Assembly: GCF_001436775.1 (NCBI RefSeq)
Contig: NZ_AYZC01000002.1
Location: forward strand, 1 to 62,716
DNA length: 62,716 bases
DNA from: Lactobacillus acetotolerans DSM 20749 = JCM 3825
GTDB taxonomy: Bacteria > Bacillota > Bacilli > Lactobacillales > Lactobacillaceae
Direction: 5' to 3'
The translations under genes were made by a program, and so were the position numbers. Below the pieces are notes generated by a model that worked only from the letters and a program-made list of their open reading frames with translations, was not told where the DNA came from and did not search any database. Shown here piece by piece: positions 28,873-38,337 of this stretch (position 1 is its first letter; each line of letters opens with the position of its first letter).

Positions 28873-29568
28873 ATGAAGATAGCAATTATTGTCCCAATGG
28901 AAATTGAGGCAGCATATTACGGTAAGCATTTTCACTCAGGGAAAAAAGAAATGTTCGGATCGACAGAATTCGAGCATTTTTCTGTTAACGGTAATGATAT
29001 TTACCTGGGCCTGAGTGGAATCGGTAAGGTTCAAGCGGCTATGAATTTAGCGAACTTGTTAACCAGTGTTGACGTAGACATGATTTTTATGACGGGTTCG
29101 GCTGGGTCGATGAATAAAGATGTTCATCGTGAAGATTTGATTTTGCCGAATAGTTTTACTTATCATGATGCACACAATACTTTAGCCGGTGATTATGTGG
29201 AGGGGCAAATTCCCCACGAACCGGCTAGGTTTAAGTTGGATTCACCCGAACGTGCCCAATTTGGTAAATACCTAAAAGAAAAGGGCGTTAATTATAAAGA
29301 AGGTTTAATCGTAACGGGTGATTCCTTTATTGCATCAGATGTGCAGAAGGTACCGATTAAAAATAACTTTCCTGATGCACTCGGTGTAGAAATGGAAGGT
29401 GCGGCTTTTGCTCAAGTTGCATATCATTTTAAGAAGCCATTAATTGCTATGCGAGCCATTTCTGATAATGGTGATGAGAATGCCGATAATGATTTTGACA
29501 GTTTTGTTAAAAAAGTTGGTGCTAAAGCTGCAAAGTTAATTTGTGATTATATTGAAGAGATGGATTAA
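28873..29568 (+). CDS. mtnN: MTA/SAH nucleosidase
   Basis: Cleaves methylthioadenosine and S-adenosylhomocysteine (and makes the precursor of autoinducer-2). The 231 residues contain IAIIVPMEIEAAYY at the start, GIGKVQAAM, TGSAGSM, VTGDSFIAS and the catalytic region GVEMEGAAFAQVA and RAISDNGDENA with the nucleosidase Asp. ATG at 28873 is preferred to the in-frame TTG at 28861 because GAGGG lies between them. The next gene starts two bases after the stop. Confidence 0.96.
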   Translation: MKIAIIVPMEIEAAYYGKHFHSGKKEMFGSTEFEHFSVNGNDIYLGLSGIGKVQAAMNLANLLTSVDVDMIFMTGSAGSMNKDVHREDLILPNSFTYHDAHNTLAGDYVEGQIPHEPARFKLDSPERAQFGKYLKEKGVNYKEGLIVTGDSFIASDVQKVPIKNNFPDALGVEMEGAAFAQVAYHFKKPLIAMRAISDNGDENADNDFDSFVKKVGAKAAKLICDYIEEMD

Positions 29569-29570
29569 GC

Positions 29571-30728
29571 ATGTCGGAAATTTATTTGGATAATGCTGCA
29601 ACTACGCCAATGTCTCCTAAGGTAATTGATTGCATTACCGATGAAATGAAAAATGATTTTGGTAATGCTTCAAGCACTTACGAAATTGGCCGTCATGCCC
29701 GTAGTGTTATCAATAAAGCACGCCAGCAGGTTGCCCAGGCGATTAATGCCAAGGATAACGAAATTATTTTTACTTCTGGTGGTTCAGAAAGCAACAATAC
29801 TGCAATTTTTGGTACTGCATATAGCCGTAAGAATATTGGAAAGCATATTATTACGACTAAAATTGAACATCCATCAGTACTTAACCCGATGAAACGATTG
29901 GAAAGTGAAGGTTACAAAGTCACTTATCTGGATGTCGATGAAACGGGTCATATTTCTTTAAGTGATTTGAAAAAAGCCTTAACTCCGGATACCATTCTTG
30001 TTTCCATCATGGCTGTTAACAATGAAGTTGGCAGTATTATGCCCCTTGAAGAGATTGGCCAGATAGTAAAAAATAGCAACGCATATTTTCATGTTGATGC
30101 CGTCCAAGGGATAGGGAATATTGACATTGATGTTAAGAAGATGAACATCGATTTATTATCGACCTCTGCACATAAGATTAATGGCCCCAAATTTTTAGGA
30201 TTTTTATACGAAAATGAAAACATTCATATTCCCAGCCTAATTTTAGGTGGCGAACAAGAAACTAAGCGTCGTGCCGGCACAGAAAACGTTCCTGGAATTG
30301 CTGGTTTTGGTGAAGCGGTTAGTGAAATTGCGGCAATCAGTAAAAAAGACTTACAGGCCAAATACAAGCATTTTCAAGATATTATTTTACAAAAACTTGA
30401 TTCTGCGGGTATTAAATACGAAATTAATGGTGGTCGGGGTAAAAATGTATCTTACCACGTATTAAATTTACGGCTTAACGGCATTTCTACTGCGGTTTTA
30501 CAGACTAATTTAGATTTAGCGGGTTATGCGGTCTCTGCGGGATCTGCATGTACCGCCGGATCACTAGAACCATCACATGTTTTAATTGCTTGTTTTGGTA
30601 AAGATTCTCCTAGGATAAATGAGTCGATCAGAATTTCTTTTGGTCGGTATAATTCTGATGAAGAGGTTAATTCTTTTGCAGATCAATTGGTTAAAATTGC
30701 AGGTAAATTTCAAGCAAAGGATAAATAA
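29571..30728 (+). CDS. iscS: Cysteine desulfurase (MnmA-linked paralogue)
   Basis: A 385-residue PLP enzyme of the NifS/IscS family. IYLDNAATTP at the N-terminus, the TKIEHPSV histidine, K202 in STSAHKINGP, RRAGTENVPGI, and the active-site loop SAGSACTAGSLEPSHVL with C327 are all present. The loop is the classical form, unlike the copy at 255-1412. Downstream are DUF1831 and mnmA, matching the YrvO-MnmA arrangement, so sulfur delivery for 2-thiouridine is the likely main job. It may also serve iron-sulfur or other sulfur pathways. Confidence 0.94.
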   Translation: MSEIYLDNAATTPMSPKVIDCITDEMKNDFGNASSTYEIGRHARSVINKARQQVAQAINAKDNEIIFTSGGSESNNTAIFGTAYSRKNIGKHIITTKIEHPSVLNPMKRLESEGYKVTYLDVDETGHISLSDLKKALTPDTILVSIMAVNNEVGSIMPLEEIGQIVKNSNAYFHVDAVQGIGNIDIDVKKMNIDLLSTSAHKINGPKFLGFLYENENIHIPSLILGGEQETKRRAGTENVPGIAGFGEAVSEIAAISKKDLQAKYKHFQDIILQKLDSAGIKYEINGGRGKNVSYHVLNLRLNGISTAVLQTNLDLAGYAVSAGSACTAGSLEPSHVLIACFGKDSPRINESIRISFGRYNSDEEVNSFADQLVKIAGKFQAKDK

Positions 30729-30766
30729 TTGCTTTCGAAATTAAATTAACTTATTATAAATAAGTG
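30729..30766 (+). promoter_or_regulatory. Promoter and inverted repeat before DUF1831-mnmA
   Basis: TTGCTT (30729-30734), a 17-base spacer and TATTAT (30752-30757) form a good sigma-A promoter. A perfect inverted repeat, ACTTATT-ATA-AATAAGT (30749-30765), covers the -10 box and could be an operator. Confidence 0.6.
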
Positions 30767-30775
30767 AGGTAAATT

Positions 30776-32243
<1,468 letters not shown>

Positions 32244-32261
32244 TTAATGAAATTTTTTAAG

Positions 32262-32300
32262 AAAGAGGAAAATGCATGCTGCATTTTCCTCTTTTTCTTT
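32262..32300 (+). terminator. Terminator after mnmA
   Basis: A 15-pair stem (32262-32276 with 32280-32294) around the loop TGC is followed by T-rich sequence. It ends the mtnN-to-mnmA stretch. Confidence 0.92.
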
Positions 32301-32355
32301 TGATTTTTTAAATGCTAAACTAAGCAAGTAAATTATTGATAGAAAAGAGCTTAAA

Positions 32356-33171
32356 ATGTATAAAATTATTGCCTGTGACCTGGATGAAACTTTACTTGAC
32401 AGCAATACCCACGTGCCAAAAAGAAATCGGGAGGCAATCAAAAAAATTACGCAAAAGGGAATTAAATTTGTGCCAGCGACAGGCAGGGGTTATGTCTCAG
32501 TTGCGAAAACTCTGAAAGAAATTGGTTTGTTTGATAAGCCTAATCAGTATGTTATTTCTTTTAATGGTGCTTGCATTACTGAAAATAAAAGTAATCGGAT
32601 TATGTATTTTCAGGGACTCAGTTTTGATAAAGCGAATGAGCTTTACCAGTTAGGCTTGAACTATGATGTTTGTATTCATGTTTACACGAAAGATATGCTC
32701 TATGTTTATAAACCAGCTCCTGATGAAATAGATTATTTAACTGGCCGGCACCACTTTAAGATTATTAATGAGCAAAATATTTCTTTCTTAAAGGGACAGG
32801 AAATTGCTAAAGTACTCTATGAAAATACTGATATGAATTATTTACGTAAGGTAGCCGCTGATTTAGGTAAAAAAACGGATGATTTGGATGTATCTTATTC
32901 CTCTAACCGTTACTTGGAATTTAATCATTCTGGTGTGAATAAAGGAGCGGGGCTTTTGCGTTTAGCTAAAAATTTAGGTGTTAAACCAACGGAAACGATG
33001 GCATTAGGTGATAATTTTAACGATTTAGCAATGATCAAAGCCGCCGGCCTTGGTGTTGGCATGCAGAATACTAACCCAAGGATGATAAAGCAGTGTGACG
33101 TAATTACTTCAGCTAATAATAATCAAGGTGGAGTAGCTGAGGCAATCGGGAAGTATGTCTTAGGCAGTTAA
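32356..33171 (+). CDS. Cof-type HAD phosphatase
   Basis: A 271-residue HAD subfamily IIB hydrolase. Motif I is CDLDETLLDS (DxDxT), motif II lies in VPATGRGY, and motif IV is ALGDNFNDLAMIKAAGLGVGM. The large C2 cap lies between (about 90-190). Such enzymes act on sugar phosphates, flavin or nucleotide intermediates; the true substrate cannot be told. It stands alone between the mnmA terminator and the mutase gene, which has its own promoter-like element. Confidence 0.9.
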   Translation: MYKIIACDLDETLLDSNTHVPKRNREAIKKITQKGIKFVPATGRGYVSVAKTLKEIGLFDKPNQYVISFNGACITENKSNRIMYFQGLSFDKANELYQLGLNYDVCIHVYTKDMLYVYKPAPDEIDYLTGRHHFKIINEQNISFLKGQEIAKVLYENTDMNYLRKVAADLGKKTDDLDVSYSSNRYLEFNHSGVNKGAGLLRLAKNLGVKPTETMALGDNFNDLAMIKAAGLGVGMQNTNPRMIKQCDVITSANNNQGGVAEAIGKYVLGS

Positions 33172-33187
33172 TCAAAAGCTGTTTATT

Positions 33188-33196
33188 TGTTACAAT
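33188..33196 (+). promoter_or_regulatory. Extended -10 element before the mutase gene
   Basis: TGT followed by TACAAT (33191-33196), 35 bases before the ATG at 33232. No strong -35 box is present. Confidence 0.45.
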
Positions 33197-33231
33197 ATTC
33201 TCAAATGATAAGTGATTGGAGATAACTGCTA

Positions 33232-33891
33232 ATGCAAATTTATTTTGTTCGTCATGGGAAAACCGAATGGAACCTGGCAAGCCGTTTTCAGGGTGGTCAC
33301 GGAGATTCACCATTATTGCCCCAAAGCTTAAAAGATATAAAGAAGCTGGGTAAGCATTTGAAGGGTACCAAATTTCGAGCTATTTTTGCTAGTCCGCTCG
33401 ACCGTGCCTTTAATACTGCACAGGGAATTGATGATGCAATGAATGCTAATTTACCCGTTATTATTGACGAAAGATTACGTGAGTTTAACCTTGGCGATAT
33501 GGAAGGCATGAAATTTGCTGATGCAAAAAAGAAATTTCCTAAACAAATCGATAATTTCTGGCATCATCCCGAAAAGTATGATCCGACGGAACTTCATGGC
33601 GAGACTTACGAACACGTTATTCAACGAGGGAAAAACTTTGCCCGTGAAGTAGCACACCGCTTTCCTAACGAAAATGATAAAGTTTTGGCTGTTAGCCATG
33701 GTGCAGCTCTTTCAGCAATTATGGGCGGATTATTAGGCTATTCTCTAAAAGATGTACGTAAACGTGGCGGTTTAAGCAATACCAGTTTGAGCATCTTAGA
33801 AACAAAAGACGGTGGTAAAACTTTCCACCCGGTTGTTTGGGATGAAACGGATTATTTAGGCCGAAAATTATCAAAGACGGATTCACTCTAA
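33232..33891 (+). CDS. Histidine phosphatase (phosphoglycerate-mutase-like)
   Basis: A 219-residue member of the cofactor-dependent phosphoglycerate mutase/phosphatase superfamily. The catalytic RHG (VRHGKTEWN), the second arginine in ASPLDRAFNTAQ, and the second histidine in LAVSHGAALSAI are present. The length and weak conservation fit a GpmB-like phosphatase rather than the glycolytic mutase. The stop overlaps the next ATG, so it forms an operon with the TPR gene and recD2. Confidence 0.88.
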   Translation: MQIYFVRHGKTEWNLASRFQGGHGDSPLLPQSLKDIKKLGKHLKGTKFRAIFASPLDRAFNTAQGIDDAMNANLPVIIDERLREFNLGDMEGMKFADAKKKFPKQIDNFWHHPEKYDPTELHGETYEHVIQRGKNFAREVAHRFPNENDKVLAVSHGAALSAIMGGLLGYSLKDVRKRGGLSNTSLSILETKDGGKTFHPVVWDETDYLGRKLSKTDSL

Positions 33892-34538
33892 TGAATAAAA
33901 AAATAGCTAAATTATATGACGCGGGTAAAACTGACCGCGCCATTCACTTATTGATAAAACAAATTGATGCTCATCCTAAGAATGTTGATAATTATCTGCA
34001 GTTATCTACTTATCTTTTAGAACAAGGCAGCCCAGACCAAGCAACCAAATTACTTGAAGAAGCTAAACATTTGGTAGAAAAACCGCGTGATTTAGATTAC
34101 AACTTAGCTGTTTGTTACTACATGCAGGGCGATTTTGATAAGGCATTGAATTTACTTGATCAGATTCCTAACGATGATCTGGTTTTATACCAAAAAGCAT
34201 TGGTGTATTTAAAGTTAGGTAAGAAACGAAAAGCTCTTGCATTTGCATTAACCGTTAAGCAAGTAGATAACCGCGTTAGGGAACTTCTGGGTGATATTTG
34301 GCTGAGCCTTGGGGATATGAAGCAAGCTAAAACAAACTTTACCCAGATACCTGAGGAAGAGCGGTCAGCGAAAGTTAATTTCTTACTCGGGGTGACGCTT
34401 TTTGCTTATAATCGTGACCGTGCTGAGAAATATTTTACTCGTTCTAAAAAAATGGATAAGAAGTATTATCAAACTGCCAAAAATCAGTATGCATCAATCT
34501 TAAAGATGCTCAGTGGCAAAGGAAAAAAGAATGGTTGA
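33891..34538 (+). CDS. TPR-repeat protein beside recD2
   Basis: A 215-residue all-helical protein with about five tetratricopeptide-like repeats (for example DYNLAVCYYMQGDFDKALNLLDQIP and LYQKALVYLKLGKKRKALAFAL). No signal peptide or membrane segment is present. A protein-interaction role is likely; the partner is unknown. It starts on the previous stop codon and its final bases contain the recD2 start, so it is translationally coupled to recD2. Confidence 0.85.
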   Translation: MNKKIAKLYDAGKTDRAIHLLIKQIDAHPKNVDNYLQLSTYLLEQGSPDQATKLLEEAKHLVEKPRDLDYNLAVCYYMQGDFDKALNLLDQIPNDDLVLYQKALVYLKLGKKRKALAFALTVKQVDNRVRELLGDIWLSLGDMKQAKTNFTQIPEEERSAKVNFLLGVTLFAYNRDRAEKYFTRSKKMDKKYYQTAKNQYASILKMLSGKGKKNG

Positions 34539-36903
34539 ATTTACAGGCAAAATAAACGGGATCGTTTTTGAAAATGATCAGGATTTATATAAAATTTTGG
34601 ACGTTGAAATCGTTGGCGAATTAAAAGGCTATTCTAGGGATGAAATTAAGGTTACCGGAAGTTTTGGAGACGTTCAGGTAAACGGTAGTTACCATTTTGA
34701 AGGGAAGCTTGTTATGCATAACAAGTTTGGACTGCAATTTCGTGCCAGCAGCTATAAACAAATTTTGCCACACGAAGAGGGTAGCTTGACCCGATATTTA
34801 AGTTCTGATAAATTTCCAGGAATTGGTAAAAAAGCTGCTGGTAAAATTATTAATGCACTTGGTTTGAATGCCTTATCTGTTTTAAAAGAGAAACCATCTA
34901 AAATTGATACTTTGTCTTTAACCCAAAAGCAAAAAGATACCCTTTTGTCTGGAGTCAATTCAATCGATTCGTATTCAGAAATTATTCTAAAGTTGGCACA
35001 ATTTGGAATTAATAAAAAAGTCGCTGGACGGTTATACCAGCTTTATCATGGCGATACCTTAAAGAAGTTACAGGCAGACCCTTATGCTTCAGTGGCAGAA
35101 GTTACCGGTTATGGCTTTAAGAGAGCTGATCAATTAGGTCGTGGATTAGGTATTACCTCTGAGGATCCCCGAAGAATTAAGGGTGCAATTTTTCAAATAT
35201 TAATTGATGAATTAAGTAGTAAGGGGAATACTTACGTCGAACTAGCCAAGCTTCTGACCGATGCCAGCAAACTTCTGAATATTAAGAAATTTGATCCGAT
35301 TGCTAACTGTGTAAATGATCTTCAACATGAAGGAAAGATCGTCGTTGATGGTGAAAATGCAGCTTTGCAAAATATTTTTCAGACCGAAACAGATATTGCC
35401 CGGATAATGAAAAATTTAGTTGAGAAGAGGCAGGAGCAAGATAAGAACGAACAGTATGATCCTAAGGACGTGGAAGCGGCTATTAAGGAAGCTGAGAAGC
35501 GTTTAAAGATCAAATATGATGAAACGCAAAAAGCAGCTATTGAAAATGCATTGACTCACCCAATTTCAATTCTGACTGGTGGACCAGGTACTGGGAAAAC
35601 AACAATTATAAACGGAATTTTGCTTGCATTGCGTGAGTTAGCAGATATTCCAGCTTCTGCTCTTTATAGTAGTGATCCACCATTCCTTCTAGCGGCACCA
35701 ACGGGAAGGGCTGCCAAGCGAATGGAAGAAATTACGGGGATTACTGCTAAAACCATTCACAGGCTTTTAGGTTTAGGGATTGGTGAAAATAACCCTGATG
35801 ATTTAAATGAGTTAAATGGGGAAATTTTAATCATTGATGAGATGTCTATGGTTGATATGTTTCTGTTTAAGCAACTCATATCGAATATTAACCAAACCCG
35901 GCACATTGTATTTGTTGGCGATAAAGACCAGCTTCCTTCTGTAGGAGCTGGGAATGTTTTTAGTGATTTAATTAAATCCAAGGCTTTTCCAACGACCGTT
36001 CTCAAACGAATTCACCGTCAAGGTGAAAACTCGACGATTATTACCTTAGCTCATGATATTAATGACAATAAAGATCAAGATAATATTTTTAAGAAGACTA
36101 AGAACTATTCTTTTATTAAGTGTCAACCGAGCTTAATCAGTCAAGCTATTAGCCAAATTGTTAAACTGGCATTAAAACGGGGGTTTTCTAAAGACGATAT
36201 TCAAGTTTTAGGTGCAATGTATCACGGAGACGGCGGCGTTAATAACTTGAACAATGTGATTCAAGGAATCATGAATCCACCTAAAAAGGATAGTAAGTAT
36301 ATAATTGCTCATGATGAAATCTTTAGGATTGGCGATCGAATCCTGCAGTTACAAAATAATCCAGAAAGGGATATTTATAATGGACAAATTGGTAAAATTG
36401 TAGGAATCGATGTGCAAAATTCTAAAAGATGTTTGATCGCAAGCTTTGATGAGCGCGAGGTCAGTTTTAGTAAAAAAGATTTAATTGATCTAACGAGGGC
36501 GTATGCAATTACAATTCATAAGTCGCAAGGTTCTGAATTTCCGTTGGTAATTCTAAACTTGACGATGCAAAATTATGTAATGCTTAAGCGTAATCTTCTT
36601 TATACTGCGGTAACCCGTGCTGAGAAGAATTTGGTTTTAGTAGGAGATCCCAGGGCTTACGTTATGGCACTTAATACACCTGGCAATGATCGTAAAACCG
36701 GGTTAACGGCGAAGTTGCGTAAACAATTAGGAATGAGTGAACAAAATTCAGAGCAAGAAGGAACTGAAGATAAAGCAGCAGAGAACGAATCAGTAAAAGA
36801 GAAGAAGCAGCCTAAAGATTATATTTTGACGTCAGAATTGATTTATTCTGGTCAAATTGATCCGATGATAGGGATGCAGGGTATAAAATTAAAGGCAAAA
36901 TAA
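34531..36903 (+). CDS. recD2: RecD2-type DNA helicase
   Basis: An SF1B helicase of 790 residues, the RecD-like protein of species without RecBC. The N-terminal OB and helix-hairpin-helix region (about 1-300, with FPGIGKKAAGKI) precedes the helicase core. Walker A GGPGTGKTT begins at 350, IIDEMSMVD is Walker B, and the C-terminal motif VI region is YTAVTRAEKNLVLVG. A GTG 18 bases upstream is in frame, but AAAGGA fits ATG 34531 best. It ends in a charged tail. Confidence 0.95.
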   Translation: MVEFTGKINGIVFENDQDLYKILDVEIVGELKGYSRDEIKVTGSFGDVQVNGSYHFEGKLVMHNKFGLQFRASSYKQILPHEEGSLTRYLSSDKFPGIGKKAAGKIINALGLNALSVLKEKPSKIDTLSLTQKQKDTLLSGVNSIDSYSEIILKLAQFGINKKVAGRLYQLYHGDTLKKLQADPYASVAEVTGYGFKRADQLGRGLGITSEDPRRIKGAIFQILIDELSSKGNTYVELAKLLTDASKLLNIKKFDPIANCVNDLQHEGKIVVDGENAALQNIFQTETDIARIMKNLVEKRQEQDKNEQYDPKDVEAAIKEAEKRLKIKYDETQKAAIENALTHPISILTGGPGTGKTTIINGILLALRELADIPASALYSSDPPFLLAAPTGRAAKRMEEITGITAKTIHRLLGLGIGENNPDDLNELNGEILIIDEMSMVDMFLFKQLISNINQTRHIVFVGDKDQLPSVGAGNVFSDLIKSKAFPTTVLKRIHRQGENSTIITLAHDINDNKDQDNIFKKTKNYSFIKCQPSLISQAISQIVKLALKRGFSKDDIQVLGAMYHGDGGVNNLNNVIQGIMNPPKKDSKYIIAHDEIFRIGDRILQLQNNPERDIYNGQIGKIVGIDVQNSKRCLIASFDEREVSFSKKDLIDLTRAYAITIHKSQGSEFPLVILNLTMQNYVMLKRNLLYTAVTRAEKNLVLVGDPRAYVMALNTPGNDRKTGLTAKLRKQLGMSEQNSEQEGTEDKAAENESVKEKKQPKDYILTSELIYSGQIDPMIGMQGIKLKAK

Positions 36904-37292
36904 TGGTTAAAGATACTTCAAATGAAATAAAATTTGTTAAAAATGCAATTGGCAACTGGGTCAGTGATCATACTGAAATTGAAGTTATGAGTGCAGACAC
37001 GCTTGAAGTTGCAACAACTGAAATCGATGCTTATGGTGACACCGTTTATTGTTTTATTCAAAAAATAGATGATACTTATAAAATTGGTGATGACGGGCAT
37101 ATATTGTTTAAGTTGGATCCAGGAGTGACGGATACAGATCTTTACCAAACCGCTGAAGAAATTGCTTTAGGTGCTGGTTTTGAATTTGATCAAAGTTCAG
37201 CTGAAATTTCTGTGCAAACTGCTAAGGTAGATATTGCTCAAGCAGTGGAAAAGCTAGCGCAATTGCAAGTTGCTATTTCTTATTTAGAATAA
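36903..37292 (+). CDS. DUF1828-like small protein
   Basis: A 129-residue acidic protein without membrane segments. The central AYGDTVYCFIQKIDDTYKIGDDGHILFKL pattern resembles the DUF1828 family; this assignment is from memory and moderate. Function unknown. It starts on the recD2 stop codon (TAATG), so it is probably co-transcribed with recD2, and the transcript ends at the hairpin at 37301-37330. Confidence 0.7.
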   Translation: MVKDTSNEIKFVKNAIGNWVSDHTEIEVMSADTLEVATTEIDAYGDTVYCFIQKIDDTYKIGDDGHILFKLDPGVTDTDLYQTAEEIALGAGFEFDQSSAEISVQTAKVDIAQAVEKLAQLQVAISYLE

Positions 37293-37300
37293 AATAAAAA

Positions 37301-37330
37301 GGCTCGAGAATTAAATCTCAAGCCCTTTTT
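37301..37330. terminator. Terminator between converging recD2 operon and dagK
   Basis: GGCTCGAGA pairs with TCTCAAGCC (one mismatch) with T residues on one side and A residues on the other. It can serve both converging transcripts. Confidence 0.8.
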
Positions 37331-37350
37331 GCTGGATAATAATATACCTA

Positions 37351-38304
37351 TTATATTAATAAATTAAAATGCTTAACTGCGAAGTTAACGCCGAAGGGGC
37401 GCTTAGGAATAACCTCGCCATCAACCTGCGCAAATTCAGGTCTTTGGGTTTTAACATGGATTTTTTCAGCTTCTACATAATGAAATTGCGGATCATTGAT
37501 ATGTGAACCATCTTTAAATAGGTGCAAGAATAACTTGATAAACTTTCTTAGGTTGGGCTTTTCCACCACGACTGTATCGAGCTTACGACTATAAATATTG
37601 GCTTCTGGCAAGATTGGAATCCCGCCACCAAAGTAAGGATGATTCGTGGTAGTTACGAAGTAGGCATCATCATAATGAAAACTTTTCCCCTTACTTTGAA
37701 TATCTACAGAAAAGGTATCTTGATTTTTTAAAGCATTAATGACATTGAAAGCATAAATTAGCTTGCCACTCTTGATCGCATTTAAAAATTTCTTTAATTT
37801 CGCCTTGTTACTGCGTTGAACCACGTATGCGTCAAAGCCAATACCAAAGTTATTAGCGAAGTAATAAGTATTTTGGGGATGTCCAGGAAATTTAAATGAA
37901 CCACAATCAGCTCGTTTAGGTGTCAAATTGTTTTTTAAGTTATCAAGCAACTTTTCAGGTTTATTGGTTAAACCTGAAGCGCGGCCAAAGTCATTGCCTG
38001 TTCCAGAAGGTAAATATGAAATTGGGGTATCAGGACAAGTAGAACGTTTAATGCCGTTTAACACTTCGTTAAGTGATCCATCCCCGCCAATTACGAGCAA
38101 TACTTCATTATCCGAATGCTTTCTATTAGCATATTCTTTTGCTAAATTAATTAGTTCACCCGCATAGTTGCTTTTCTGAAAGCTAAAATCGATGTTCTCT
38201 TTGATTAATAAGGAGGTTATTTTTTTAAAAGCTTTCTTTGCATTGCCGTTGCCGGCTATTTCATTAACTAAAAGGTGTATTTTTATCTTATTATCCATGT
38301 TCAC
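37351..38304 (-). CDS. dagK: Diacylglycerol/lipid kinase, YegS-DagK family
   Basis: A soluble lipid kinase of 317 residues. IHLLVNEIAGNGNAKKAF is the N-terminal motif, GGDGSLNEVLNGI the nucleotide-binding GGDGT-type motif, and PSGTGNDFGRASG follows. DagK returns diacylglycerol from lipoteichoic acid synthesis to phosphatidic acid. The start is GTG at 38304 or ATG at 38298. Neither has a Shine-Dalgarno sequence: the upstream bases are the T run of the rnjA terminator. Confidence 0.9.
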   Translation of the reverse strand: MNMDNKIKIHLLVNEIAGNGNAKKAFKKITSLLIKENIDFSFQKSNYAGELINLAKEYANRKHSDNEVLLVIGGDGSLNEVLNGIKRSTCPDTPISYLPSGTGNDFGRASGLTNKPEKLLDNLKNNLTPKRADCGSFKFPGHPQNTYYFANNFGIGFDAYVVQRSNKAKLKKFLNAIKSGKLIYAFNVINALKNQDTFSVDIQSKGKSFHYDDAYFVTTTNHPYFGGGIPILPEANIYSRKLDTVVVEKPNLRKFIKLFLHLFKDGSHINDPQFHYVEAEKIHVKTQRPEFAQVDGEVIPKRPFGVNFAVKHFNLLI

Positions 38305-38314
38305 GATTAAAAAT

Positions 38315-38337
38315 AAAAAGCCCGTTAGGGCTTTTTA
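38315..38337. terminator. Terminator after rnjA
   Basis: AAAAAGCCC pairs with GGGCTTTTT around a GTTA loop. On the reverse strand it lies directly after the rnjA stop and about ten bases before the dagK start. Expression of dagK must come from read-through or from a start within this stretch. Confidence 0.88.
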
